DNA from: Nemertoderma westbladi
Taxonomy: Eukaryota > Xenacoelomorpha > Nemertodermatida > Nemertodermatidae
Assembly: GCA_032718475.1 (NCBI GenBank)
Contig: JAUCBJ010001184.1
Coordinates: 46,224 to 110,223 of the forward strand
Length of the DNA: 64,000 nucleotides
Direction of reading: 5' to 3'
Under the pieces are notes generated by a model. It had not been told where the DNA came from. It worked only from the letters and a program-made list of their open reading frames with translations, and did not search any database. This document shows, one piece after another, positions 27,801 through 34,530 of the stretch; positions within the stretch are counted from its first letter, which is position 1, and every line of letters begins with the position of its first letter. The translations under genes were made by a program, and so were the position numbers.

Positions 27801-28933
27801 AACACTGTCCCACGACCCAAACTATCCACGGGATGTGTCCCACATTGTCCGAGGGCTGTGTCCCACACTGCCCCACGACCCACACTATCCCCGGGATTTG
27901 TCCCACATTGTCCCAGGGCTGTGTCCCACACTGTCCCAGGACCAGGGCTGTGTCCAACACTGCCCCACGACCCACACTATCCCCGGGATTTGTCCCACAT
28001 TGTCCCAGCTGTGTACCACAGTTTTACAGGGCTGTGTCCCACAATGTCCCAGTTTGCGGATTGGGGCAGCAATGTTCTAGTTGTCTGCTTGGATAACTGA
28101 GTATCATATCAAAATGGAGGCAGTTCATTTGGATTGCATCCATCACACCGACTGTATAGTGTGTGGGTCAATGGTTACTAAGGAATAAATAATAAGGGAT
28201 TTGATTTATTGGCTTTGTTACCTAACTTTTGTACAGGAAATGTTCTAGAAAATGTTAGCGGTAGCTACTGTATTAATTTTGCAAATAAAAATTGTTCAAG
28301 AACAAACGTTTTATTCAAAATCATGTTTTAATTTTTAAAACTTGTGGAATAAAAATTATGCATTTTTTTACTTTTTTTATTGATTTTAAACGATCATAAA
28401 TAGAATCCAGATATTTCCTGAACAACGTGTTCCAGAACAAACAATATTTGTTCTAGAACATTGAATTTTTTAAATTTCATTTTCTAGAACAATTTCTATA
28501 CAAAAAGTTGAACAATTAGCTACATAATCAAATATACAAGTCCCAATTAAAGAATTCTCTCAAATATAGAAGTAAGATTAAGAATGATCGTTGTACTCAA
28601 AAAGGGGCTTCCCCGACCCGGAATCGAACTAGGGCTCTCAGGTTTGGAACAACTTATGGTTATGATACCAAGGCGGGTCCATTAAAGGTTGGTTTAATAG
28701 ACCTGGGTAAATAATAATATGTTATCCATAACAATGTTACTGCAAGTCGGTCGATAACACTCACCTTGTATTAACTGCTGCCCTCCTGGGAGTATCAACC
28801 CTTGTGGGCCCTGGGCCAGTTGGAACTGACCCTGCTGTAGCATGGTGGTTCCACCGATCTGGGATATAGCGGTGGTCTGCTGATCCTGGGGCTGGCCTTG
28901 CAATGCCGCAGTACCGCCTCCATCCATTCTCAT
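731..28933 (-). CDS. NFYA: NF-YA (CCAAT-binding factor subunit alpha), 8 coding exons, 405 aa
   Basis: Sequence-specific subunit of the trimeric NF-Y factor, which binds CCAAT boxes in the nucleus with NF-YB and NF-YC. Coding exons (minus strand, 5' to 3'): 28933-28765, 26327-26157, 17904-17809, 14250-14123, 13974-13800, 9882-9771, 8580-8352, 868-731. Every intron is GT-AG and all phases agree; the sum is 1218 nt. Residues 1-246 are Gln/Gly-rich (activation domain type). Residues 271-297 carry the NF-YB/C interaction helix ([14 protein letters not shown], then [12 protein letters not shown]). Residues 305-328 carry the DNA-binding part ([21 protein letters not shown]). The linker has [10 protein letters not shown], close to the family form. 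The tail has DESNQQILS, resembling the conserved acidic end of animal NF-YA. Introns total 27 kb and are mostly minisatellite. The first ATG of exon 1 is taken as the start; a second ATG two codons later is equally possible. A non-coding 5' exon must lie further right. Confidence 0.9.
869..1685. other. non-repetitive 3' part of NF-YA intron 7
   Basis: AT-rich sequence between exon 8 and the 54-bp array. Apart from the possible alternative exon at 1385-1456 I see no coding or RNA feature. Confidence 0.5.
1385..1456 (-). CDS. possible alternative last exon of NF-YA
   Basis: After an AG at 1458-1457 the phase expected from exon 7 stays open for 23 codons ([18 protein letters not shown]...) and ends at TGA 1387-1385. 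The polypyrimidine tract is weak. Use of this exon would exclude exon 8. Could be chance. Confidence 0.25.
   Translation of the reverse strand, partial: GRIIAAENNGGGPNNHPGNKLNI
1686..3490. repeat. 54-bp minisatellite, left block (NF-YA intron 7)
   Basis: Tandem 54-bp units (57 bp when CAT is inserted), roughly 33 copies. Each unit is a dimer of two related ~27-bp halves. On the minus strand one half carries CCAGGTAAGG and the other CCAAGTAAGA, both strong 5' splice-site look-alikes. The first is the same as the true NF-YA exon 7 donor with the preceding seven exon bases. Because 54 is divisible by 3, long open frames appear by chance on both strands. Confidence 0.97.
3491..6478 (+). mobile_element. 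RTE-like non-LTR retrotransposon, copy 1 (nearly full length)
   Basis: Inserted in the 54-bp minisatellite, antisense to NF-YA. The 3' end is a short (TAG)n tail, as in RTE-type elements. The flanks share GCCAGGCCACCC, a likely 11-12 bp target duplication, though the motif also occurs naturally in array units. The 5' junction contains an inverted 11-bp match (CCCTTGCCAGG / CCTGGCAAGGG). The coding region is intact and about 98% identical at protein level to copy 2 at 39-41 kb, so both are recent insertions. Clade assignment beyond RTE-like is not certain. Confidence 0.9.
3538..6435 (+). CDS. endonuclease-reverse transcriptase ORF of the RTE-like element
   Basis: 965 residues, uninterrupted. 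The N-terminal third is an apurinic-type endonuclease/exonuclease/phosphatase domain (QEHR near the start; [15 protein letters not shown] and [12 protein letters not shown] further on). The reverse transcriptase follows: [57 protein letters not shown] and the catalytic FADD in [12 protein letters not shown]. The C-terminal [11 protein letters not shown] region is characteristic of RTE-type ORFs. The frame is open upstream to the 5' junction (…[11 protein letters not shown] before the first ATG), so the first ATG may not be the original start and the first endonuclease strand is marginally truncated. Its product nicks target DNA and primes reverse transcription. Confidence 0.92.
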   Translation: MRQGELTALADKLSLSAVGVQEHRMQTGQTDEVLIKDMGGGWRLALASADDSGNGGIGLLMNPTAHAALDKINQISNRIIRCHFSCSGRLAKKFPKVVLIVCYSPTSVAPVEEVENFYHNLQAATDGVDQHAFLTFLGDFNASLHQSPTSPWVYSNSVNRNSVHLQDFISGNGLFSAGTQFKKRTGKLWTHSGPSGHKSQIDHILFRRKYRSSIQDCNAFTLRPFSSDHRLIVAKVRLSLRASRTTKSALPRHDWSSLLQQPSVRSSFTLQLSNRYEALASEAADHCEGYTAFTEAVKLAAAETVPVYPRNRKRAPWTDNKIQKCRNDLHKAQKESRLKQTTAAKNAVKAASRSLNRQYSANLQELINQQVDAINDADDSRQSSQAWKSINLLTGRKSQPTTKVKAESPADRLNGWKAHFEKLLNNDRVLPDNFIEVKVSESVLPDIPIGDISFAEVKAAANSIKTNRASGVDGVPPEVFKIPECLKLIYPIIVDMYRTTRVPQEMKTNKLVPVPKKGNLTLYGSFRGISLISIAAKLYNRILLNRIRDPIERLLRGNQNGFRKGRGTMEPILALRRIIEELSKKKDRHLAVIFVDFFKAFDSVSRSRMFSILSLYGIPDEIIAAIRSVYDGSTTFVSTVDGDTEPFEVLWGVLQGDTLAPFLFIIVVDYVLRMSLDHYNDDGVMITPPTGSRSRGNPAKYLTDLDFADDLGVLSESLEGAQRLLSSLEHAASSVGLFVNSRKTKILTVNFESPQQVSDRMSISSKDGMLEHVDDFCYLGSWIRKSGEDLRIRKGKAWAALNRLSRIWKSPRINRKLKVRLFRAAVVPVLLYGSPCWALTAEDTKSLDGTFTRMLRRAHCVKYNAHISNETLYNIGGVSLVPPSLTLEQNRLRFAGHCFRREDQPVHNLVLWQPHGVNNNGGQPMTFLRRILKDTGLKDADDLANVMGDRELWRCNFVDKPAQHS
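6479..8358. repeat. 54-bp minisatellite, right block, running into NF-YA exon 7
   Basis: Same 54/57-bp family as 1686-3490, about 34 copies, split from it by the RTE insertion. It runs without spacer into the exon 7 donor: the last unit shares AGGCCAG|GTAAGG with the real exon-intron junction and diverges only inside the exon. A common variant has the donor altered to a CTGGCAAGG form. Confidence 0.97.
8352..8580 (-). CDS. NFYA: NF-YA coding exon 7 (DNA-binding domain)
   Basis: Acceptor TTTACAG before 8580 and donor CCAG|GTAAGG after 8352. 229 nt, phase 2 to phase 0. It encodes [32 protein letters not shown] and RGEGGRF, the CCAAT-contacting part. It differs from the usual family sequence after the Met (LRH instead of ARK) and downstream of GGRF. 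The frame stays open past the donor for about two repeat units, so skipping this donor would append repeat-encoded residues. Confidence 0.95.
8631..9780. repeat. 30-bp minisatellite (NF-YA intron 6), contains the exon 6 donor
   Basis: About 37 near-identical 30-bp copies, with occasional 38-bp variants that gain a TATG stutter. On the minus strand each unit reads CAATATCATAG|GTGGGTTGG, identical to the last 11 bases of exon 6 plus its 5' splice site. The array fills almost the whole 1.2-kb intron and ends in the exon. The open frames here are repeat artefacts. Confidence 0.97.
9771..9882 (-). CDS. NFYA: NF-YA coding exon 6 (start of the core domain)
   Basis: Acceptor GGTTTCTAG before 9882 and donor CATAG|GTGGGT after 9771. 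112 nt, phase 1 to phase 2. It encodes [16 protein letters not shown] and the first two bases of the next Arg codon, which is the diagnostic NF-YA subunit-interaction motif. Its last 11 nt plus donor recur in the 30-bp array to its left. Confidence 0.95.
9915..13810. repeat. 21/22-bp minisatellite (NF-YA intron 5), contains the exon 5 donor
   Basis: Two related sub-arrays: a 21-bp form (9915 to about 10280) and a degenerate 22-bp form with variant blocks to 13810, in all roughly 175 units. The minus-strand unit contains CTCGG|GTGAGTGTG, matching the real donor CTCAG|GTGAGTGTG of exon 5, at which the array ends. It has a higher-order structure with 22-bp and longer GGGCAC-containing variants. 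Long ORFs such as one of 738 codons come from repeat periodicity. Confidence 0.96.
13800..13974 (-). CDS. NFYA: NF-YA coding exon 5
   Basis: Acceptor CTCCACAG before 13974 and donor GCTCAG|GTGAGTGTG after 13800. 175 nt, phase 0 to phase 1. It contains [10 protein letters not shown], matching the (V)MMVPG segment before the core domain of the family. Its donor is the seed of the 22-bp array to its left. Confidence 0.88.
13975..14122 (-). other. NFYA: NF-YA intron 4 (148 bp, repeat-free)
   Basis: The only short intron of the gene, GTACTG...CTCCACAG, with no tandem repeat. It is a useful internal contrast to the six inflated introns. Confidence 0.85.
14123..14250 (-). CDS. NFYA: NF-YA coding exon 4
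   Basis: Acceptor TTATCCAG before 14250 and donor CATCAG|GTACTG after 14123. 128 nt, phase 1 to phase 0. It encodes [17 protein letters not shown] followed by a Gln-rich run, matching the AQI(V/I)QT segment of animal NF-YA. Confidence 0.88.
14251..14776. other. non-repetitive 3' end of NF-YA intron 3
   Basis: Unique sequence between the exon 4 acceptor and the 22-bp array. No coding potential or RNA gene seen. Confidence 0.6.
14777..17543. repeat. 22/25-bp minisatellite (NF-YA intron 3)
   Basis: About 120 units of 22 bp, with 25-bp variants carrying an extra AAC. On the minus strand the unit contains TTTTGCTACAG, an acceptor-like motif, but it does not match the real exon 4 acceptor, so no seeding can be claimed. 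It joins directly to the 41-bp array at 17544. Confidence 0.95.
17544..17830. repeat. 41-bp x 7 tandem repeat spanning the NF-YA exon 3 donor
   Basis: Seven exact-length 41-bp units starting at 17544, 17585, 17626, 17667, 17708, 17749 and 17790. Each has, on the minus strand, the last 21 bases of exon 3 followed by the donor CTTG|GTGAGTTGAG. The rightmost unit contains the genuine junction at 17809/17808. The 41-nt period would shift the frame if a decoy donor were used. Confidence 0.97.
17809..17904 (-). CDS. NFYA: NF-YA coding exon 3
   Basis: Acceptor TCCTTGCAG before 17904 and donor CTTG|GTGAGTTGAG after 17809. 96 nt, phase 1 to phase 1. It encodes VPNMTPIGG...SNLNL. Both borders are copied into flanking minisatellites: its last 21 nt and donor into the 41-bp repeat on the left, its acceptor and first 12 nt into the 32-bp repeat on the right. 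Confidence 0.87.
17893..25800. repeat. 32-bp minisatellite (NF-YA intron 2), contains the exon 3 acceptor
   Basis: About 245 units of 32 bp over 7.9 kb, with higher-order blocks of about 0.7-0.9 kb repeated between 20 and 23 kb. On the minus strand each unit contains CATCCTTTCAG|CTGTTCC, matching the true exon 3 acceptor (ATCCTTGCAG|CTGTTCC) and its first 12 exon bases. Variants change one or two bases but nearly all keep a pyrimidine tract and AG. The left end lies inside the exon. Confidence 0.97.
25801..26156. other. unique 5' part of NF-YA intron 2
   Basis: AT-rich sequence between the 32-bp array and exon 2. It holds the hammerhead motif at 25897-25936 and nothing else recognisable. Confidence 0.6.
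25897..25936 (-). ncRNA. hammerhead ribozyme motif, sense to NF-YA intron 2
   Basis: Minus-strand core in order: stem I strand GCTA (25936-25933); catalytic box CTGATGA (25932-25926); stem II GGCCT/AGGCC with an ATT loop; GAAA (25912-25909); a very short stem III (AC..GT pairing across CGTACG); cleavage trinucleotide GTA; then stem I strand TAGC (25900-25897). All invariant core bases of the hammerhead family are present. The expected cut lies between 25901 and 25900. Short stem III hammerheads are known from repetitive elements of animals. A GGTTCAACCCCC tract just downstream hints at a tRNA-like or retroelement-derived host. Activity is untested. Confidence 0.8.
26157..26327 (-). CDS. NFYA: NF-YA coding exon 2
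   Basis: Acceptor TTTTAG before 26327 and donor CAAG|GTTAGT after 26157. 171 nt, phase 1 to phase 1. Encodes a Gln/Pro/Val-rich stretch with [13 protein letters not shown] and [10 protein letters not shown], typical of the NF-YA activation domain. Confidence 0.88.
26401..28060. repeat. ~22-bp GC-rich minisatellite (NF-YA intron 1)
   Basis: Imperfect units based on TGTCCCAGGGCTGTGTCCCA, with longer composites containing CACGACCCACACTATCC. About 75 core units. I could not match the unit to either splice site of the intron. Several long ORFs in all frames (up to 558 codons) are repeat artefacts with no domain resemblance. Confidence 0.95.
28243..28489. promoter_or_regulatory. cluster of six TTCNNGAA palindromes (heat-shock-element-like)
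   Basis: TTCTAGAA at 28243, 28451 and 28482; TTCAAGAA at 28295; TTCCTGAA at 28415; TTCCAGAA at 28430. This is the inverted nTTCnnGAAn arrangement bound by HSF trimers. Six in 250 bp is far above chance (about 0.06 expected with equal bases). It lies in intron 1 about 300-500 bp from the start codon. It could also be a degenerate repeat. Confidence 0.45.
28603..28680 (-). other. tRNA-like fragment with B-box and T-run
   Basis: On the minus strand, AGTTCGATTCC (B-box/T-arm type) is followed by GGGTCGGGGAAGCC and then a TTTTT stop-type run. No convincing acceptor-stem partner or A box is visible, so it is more likely a tRNA-derived SINE remnant or tRNA pseudogene than a gene. Confidence 0.3.
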
Positions 28934-28935
28934 AA
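28765..28935 (-). CDS. NFYA: NF-YA coding exon 1
   Basis: Acceptor TTTCAG precedes position 28935, so a 5' UTR exon exists upstream. The start ATG is at 28933-28931. It encodes 56 Gln/Gly-rich residues beginning MRMDGGGT and ends in phase 1 at donor G|GTGAGT. Its composition matches the Gln-rich activation domain of NF-YA. The intron-1 donor is not reproduced in the intron-1 array. Confidence 0.8.
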
Positions 28936-29150
28936 CTGAAATCAACAATGTTCTGTAAGGAGTTTCCGTAATTCTGGTAGGCCTATATGTTAGTCTTGGT
29001 CGCGCCGATAGCAAAGATGAATCTAATACGTTCAATAATTTCATATTCGCTAATTTAATAACAGGTAGGTTGGCGTGGCGAGGTCTGACTAACATCTTAT
29101 TAATATGAATCGCAATGCTGTAACTCTAGGATACGTCTAATTAAGTCATT

Positions 29151-31080
29151 ATTGGTTTCCTATCAGCTAAACAAGGGATTCCAGAACGCCCCAATAGCTG
29201 AATAGTATTGCCAAGGAAACTATGAACAATGAAAAGTGGAATTTCAGACGTTACTGCCATTATTGGTCCGAAGGGCCAATAGTACGACCCAAATAAATTG
29301 TAATTATTGTTTGGGACTGATCAACTAACCCTAACCCAAAAAGCAAACGAAGACGTGAGTGAACACATAAACACAATGATGTAAATACCTACAGGTAAGA
29401 AAGAAATAGTCATTAATATTGTTTCAAAGTAACAACGTAAGGCTTCTGCTATCACCAACGGATAGGCCTACGGGTACAGCGGTAATGCTAATGCTGTAAT
29501 GATAGGCCTACCAAAATAATTCCATTATTAATTTAATAAATTATTGACTTACCAATATTTATACAGAAGGCTAGACCCTAGCGCATATACAATATACAAC
29601 GATCAACTTGTTTCTTCTTATAATTTTCAATCTTCTCAATTCTCAGAAGATCTAAGATGGTCTTATGGCATGTGGCAGTGCCTTCAGATGGTTGCTGGGT
29701 TGTAATATATAAATCAAATATAATTAAATCACCACCGTCTTTAACAATGCAGTGCGAAACTTTATTATATTATGTAAATGGTTTATTTCTGTATTTCAAA
29801 TTATAATATCAAATTATATTAGGTTCAATAACATTAATTTACGGTACAAAATATTGGTGATAAACAAAAATAAGAAATGTCATAACTTCATTACATACAT
29901 ACCGGACCGGTATTGCAAGTGAATTGACGTTAGATAGATTGAGGATGGCGATATCGATATATTCAACATACCAGTACCGATAACATATTTCTTACTGAAT
30001 TTCAAATTATTTTCAATGAAGAAGCTATTTCTTAATAGTTCCAATAGTTTGTTTACTTATATTGAAATAAATAGTTAACCTCCTATTGGTAGAAAGCCTA
30101 AGATAATTGTTCAAAAGTTACTTTGGCAAAGTTATTGCCCTTGTCATTGGACCCACAAATATTACAGGATTAAATCCCCATTGGAAATGTCAAAAAGCAA
30201 TTCTATGTGATTGGTCTGCCTTAATATAAGCGACGAATCAATGAAGGTATGGCAATATAGAAACAACCACTCCCGTAGTTGCTATCTTCTACCAGTTTAT
30301 AATGCGCATGCGCAATCCAAAGTACAATAAAATGAGTGTTAGTAATACAACATGTTGTATGCAAATTAATTTAAGTACTTATTTCAATAGTTTCGTGATT
30401 ACGGTATATTTACGTTATAATATTACTAAAATCTATGTAATTACTTAACTGTATAGTAAAAATCTGTAAAAATAAACCTGCTGATAGTTAACGCAACATG
30501 TTGGTGTAACGGAATTATTCGAAATATGCCCAATTTACTCTATGTAATTATTATTGAGCAAAGGAGAAAAGTGAAGGCTACTGGTTGGTTGGTTGCTAGG
30601 CTGCGCCAATGTTCAATGGCAAGCCAACTAAAGGGAGCCTGGCCTGGCAGTGGGTAGGTGGTTCGGTTAGGCATAGCTTAACATACAGATAACCAACAAA
30701 TAGGCGTGTAGGTAGAACAGCATTGTAGAGTGCCGTTAGCCAGTGATCTGGGTGGCAATATTGCCAGGCAGCTCATAGGTTGGCATTACAGCAACAGTTA
30801 CTGCTGCAATTGGACCAATATGTTTCCCTAGAGAGCTCATTCAATTCCTGAAAACCAACAGCCAATAAATAAGCCTTGGCTTCTAATGAGTGGAGACGGG
30901 GGAACTTGACGCAAATCCCTTCTCGGCGAAATAATATTTCGTTACAATGTTTGGGGGTAGCGATCCCAAATACAACTTTTCATTGTGAAGTTTCCGCGGC
31001 CTAAATTTGAGTGAAAATTGAATTTAGTACTACCAAACATCTTCTGGGTAGTTTAGGAATGGCCAATCCAATCCAATTGT
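29151..31080. promoter_or_regulatory. NF-YA upstream region rich in CCAAT boxes
   Basis: Nineteen CCAAT/ATTGG pentamers counted by hand in 1.9 kb, where about four are expected at this base composition. Examples are at 29151, 29191, 29262, 29276, 30145, 30180, 30210, 30808 and 30815, and three in a row at 31063-31077. No TSS or 5' UTR exon could be fixed. CCAAT is the NF-Y target itself. Confidence 0.4.
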
Positions 31081-32500
31081 TTAGAAAAGGCTCGAAAATG
31101 GTACTTTAGCGGCCATAAACGCCCATGTGAAGGGCCCATGCGAAGAATACCAGGTTTTCACCCAAAACACAGGTTACAGAAGGGCTGAATCTAACCAAAA
31201 CAATAAACGAATTATACAGTATATGAGTCGGACACCAAGTTTGTTACATATCGCACCACTGTTAACCCGTTATTTACTTATTTCGTGTAAATCCAGTGTA
31301 TTTGTCTTATATCCCTGATTACTTACGTTTACAACTTACGTTTACACATACTACAGGTTATAAGACAGAAATAAGCGCCAATAAAATGTCGACCGAAAAG
31401 TGAAAACCTGGTATCTTCACATGGGCGGTGTGACTCTCTGTCGGTTTTCTGTCTTTCTTACAATTTTTTATGATGTTAGACAACGTTATTAGAGGGATTG
31501 TGGGGCGAGCCACGAAGTGAGTGAGCCTTAGCGTAGTGGTACCATTAATCAACCTGTCGTTCTGTCGTGTTCAATTTTAAACGTTAATAACTCGGCCAAT
31601 CTTTGATGAAATCTATCCAAACTTGGTACACATGTTGTTTGGCAAAAGTTTAGAAATTTTCCAAGTAGAATTTCCGTGTGGCCTTCGAGAAGCTAAGATA
31701 ATAGCAGTTAATTAGTTAATTAAGTTGATTGCGGTGAAAACGCCATTTTCAACCTGCCTTTTAAAGGAAATTAATTGTTTTACAGTATAAGATTTAAATA
31801 ATTATACTTAAAAATTATACAGATATAATCCCCATACGCCATTCTATTATAGTTTTTAATTAGTTTAAGTGATTTGCTTTAATAAATGTGTCTTTAATTG
31901 ATCTAAACGTAATTAAACCCCACAATTATTGAGTACAAATTTAATCCTTCCCATTATTGGTCAAGTCTCTGCTGGTGTGGAGCTAGCTGCTGGGAGTTGT
32001 GGCTGTAGACTAACCTGAGAGGAATTGTAATAGAGGCAACCAGTATTGCTATTCCAGCCCAATCACTGAATTGTGTTTATTATAGGCTGGACGGGCCGCA
32101 TAACCGTTCGACTACTACTACTATTGCTATCTCAGTTAAATAACAGATATAATAACATAAATACAATCCATGGCATGGCTGTTGTAGGCTTCTGAAATAG
32201 TTTATTCCACAATGTATATGTCTGGTTAATTTTTAATTGAATTTTTGCAAAGTAGTAAAATTAATGTTCTTAAAAATAATATTATTATTTTATATGTAAC
32301 CTAGGAAATTAGCTACATTTTTTCGCTGCAGCTTTAAGAGTGTACATTGATTTAATATTATTTCAATACCCATATTACTACATCGGCATAAGATGCGTTG
32401 GCGTTGTATCACACATCTCCACATATCCCACATCTCCACATAGATGTATCAACAGTTACTCGCACAGTTTCGAAACTTCGTATAGTTATAACTGTATAAA
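31081..32500. other. intergenic, no gene seen
   Basis: AT-rich. The stretch near 31430-31720 (GAGCCACGAAGTGAGTGAGC, followed by TCTATCCAAACTTGG) has the look of an interspersed repeat, but I cannot assign a family. No coding feature supported. Confidence 0.4.
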
Positions 32501-32795
32501 GATCGTCAGTCTGCGTTTAGGAAAAATATTTTATGACAAAACAGGACAAGCGACGAGCGCAACGAGGCATATAATGAAGACGAGTACTGCGTTGACTAAA
32601 TTATTATATAAACCACCTGGCTTCACATATTAATCGCATCCCTAGTTATTATTATTATAAAAATCGTCCTAGCCTGCGTTTAAGAAATATATTTAAATAC
32701 AAAACAGGACGAACGCAAAGAGGCTTATAATGAAAACGAGTACTGCGTTTATTATATTCCTATAAACCACCTGGCTTTGCATATTGAACGTGCGA
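32501..32795. repeat. tandem duplication, period ~154 bp, two diverged copies
   Basis: Copy A runs from about 32501 to 32637 and copy B from about 32662 to 32795. They share CTGCGTTTA.GAAA, AAAACAGGAC, GAGTACTGCGTT and AAACCACCTGGCTT. Each contains an interspersed-repeat-like GAACGCAA.GAGG segment. Confidence 0.7.
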
Positions 32796-32965
32796 TTGGA
32801 AATAAGTTCGTGCTACCCTTCCGTGGGTGGAAGATGTCGCGGTTATGTATTGGTGGTTGGGAAGGGTGGGGGGGGGGAGAGATTAAAAGGGGTGAACACG
32901 TACTGTCCCCCTTTCTTTGATTGATTGGTGGTGTGGGTAAATTTCTCAAAACCTGATTTTGTGAT

Positions 32966-33034
32966 ACAGTCGCTCAATTTTAATTTGTATATAATAACTA
33001 GGCCTCGTGCTGCGCGAAGGCCCCACGAACGTGT
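32966..33034 (+). repeat. dispersed ~70-bp repeat, copy 1
   Basis: ACAGTCGC...CGTGCTGCGCGAAGGCC...CGAACGTGT recurs in opposite orientation at 52556-52625 with a few mismatches. GC-rich core in AT-rich surroundings; likely the end of a small transposable element. Confidence 0.7.
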
Positions 33035-33690
33035 GATATTACTGTAATACAGTATGAAAACAATATTCCAAATACAAAAATCCGATCATTTATCTATACA
33101 TACCATAAGGTGATAATTGGGGTTGGTTGCATTCAGTGGGGAATCAAGTTTGTGCGTTTGGGGCTGATGGTAACATACAGTTGGGCTGGGGGGGGGGGGG
33201 GGGGTGCTTTCATCTCTATTTCGGTGGTACGGCAGGATTTCTAATTTATTGGTCATTGTCATCGTCTGTTAATTTAGTGGTGCAGTTTTGTTAGGTTAGG
33301 GGTGGGGTTCGTGACACACTGCTGATGAGGAGAACCACGAATCCCAGGGTTCAGTGTTTAAATCTCCGAAACCCTTTTATTTCTATAAAATTTATTACTT
33401 TAGATTTACCTTTTCGGCGGACAAAATGTCCTATATATTTTTCTTAATTTATGGGATTGCCTATTCGTGCAATACTTACCGGTACCTGTAGCCTACAGTG
33501 TACCGGTAGTTACTGTATGGTTTGGTGCAGTTTGCCTTGTGGTACAGTAGCTGTACAGTAGGTACAGTAAACGAATAACGAAATTGTATTTCCGTTTCGA
33601 AATTTAAAGGGCAAGGAGCTGATTTCATTTCTGATGTCAGTTTTCAAGTTTACATAAATCGTTCCAATTATTTTTTATTCTTTTTTTAAG

Positions 33691-33789
33691 TAAAAAAGGA
33701 TACAAACTAACTAACATTCTCGCTATGGGGGTTTTAAGGGGTGCTGATTTCATTTCTGATGTCAGTTTTTACGTTTACATAAATCTAGT
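33691..33789 (+). repeat. inverted-repeat left arm (~97 bp)
   Basis: Pairs with 34332-34430 at about 93% identity (shared AAAAAGGATACAAACTAACT, CGCTATGGGGGTTTTAAG, TTTCATTTCTGATG, TTACATAAATCTAG). About 540 bp between the arms contain an RTE fragment. A partial third copy is at 34472-34525 and a weaker one near 42610. This suggests MITE-like terminal repeats. Confidence 0.75.
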
Positions 33790-33843
33790 CTGTCTGAACG
33801 ACATCCAGAATCTTTACATACCTACTGCACTACCACTACAGTA

Positions 33844-34197
33844 CTACTAGGTCGAGCGAACTCGGACAGTGGAAATGAGATCCTTCCAGGCTTCCCGATT
33901 CTCCATAGTTGTCGCAATTTCGTTTCTCCCAAGTTCAGTATCCCTTTCAAGTTGATCTATATATGTTATGGCTGGTCGTCCACGACTACGCTTTCCATGA
34001 GTTGGTTGCCAGAGAAGTAGATCTGGTATGACCTCCTCTTTACTTCGCCAGCAGTGCCCACTGAATCTTAATCTGCGTTCACGGAGGGTGGTTGATACAG
34101 GTGGTATTGTACCATAAAGCTCGGCGTTTGTCATGTGTTGTCTCCAGCTGATGTTTAGGGCTGCCCTTAGTAGTCTTGTGTAGCAACCATAGGCCTA
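33844..34197 (-). pseudogene. RTE-like retrotransposon C-terminal fragment
   Basis: The reading frame from about 34195 to 33847 gives CYTRLLRAALNISWRQH, LYGTIPPVS, RLRFSGHCWRS and GRPAITYIDQL, the conserved C-terminal segment of RTE-type polymerases. It ends in a TAG followed by TAGTA, like the tail of the element at 3.5-6.5 kb, but belongs to a different subfamily. Heavily 5' truncated and lacking the endonuclease and RT. Confidence 0.85.
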
Positions 34198-34331
34198 CCT
34201 ACTGTAACATTTGTCTAAATGCGCTAAATACAGCAATATACTGTAGTAATAGCTAAGCACCTAATATGATCTACAAACCTGATTAATGTCTATAAATCTA
34301 TATAATCTACTATTCTACATATATTAATAAC

Positions 34332-34430
34332 TAGATTTATGTAAAGGTGAAAACTGGCATCAGAAATGAAATCAGCACCCCGGCTTAAAACCCCCATAGC
34401 GAGAATGTTAGTTAGTTTGTATCCTTTTTT
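34332..34430 (-). repeat. inverted-repeat right arm (~97 bp)
   Basis: Reverse complement of 33691-33789. Followed by GACAGACAG-type sequence and a further partial copy at 34472-34525. Confidence 0.75.
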
Positions 34431-34530
34431 AAGTTTTGACTGACTGACAGAAAGACCGACAGACAGACAGACTAGATTTATGTAAACGTGAAAACTGACA
34501 TCAGAAATGAAATCAACACCCCTTTTACAA

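Larger units (their letters stand above)
28061..28764. other. unique 5' part of NF-YA intron 1
   Basis: AT-rich. It contains the TTCNNGAA cluster (28243-28489) and a tRNA-like fragment (about 28600-28680); otherwise nothing recognised. Confidence 0.6.

Noticed and set aside
26404-28100. Cys/Pro-rich ORFs up to 558 codons on both strands
   Set aside because: Product of the intron 1 minisatellite; no signal peptide or domain, and open frames exist in almost every register.
28603-28680. Functional tRNA gene
   Set aside because: B-box-like sequence present but no A box, no acceptor stem and no sensible anticodon arm.
33318-33350. Second hammerhead candidate at CTGATGAGG
   Set aside because: No GAAA box or cleavage trinucleotide in the right place, and flanking stems do not pair.
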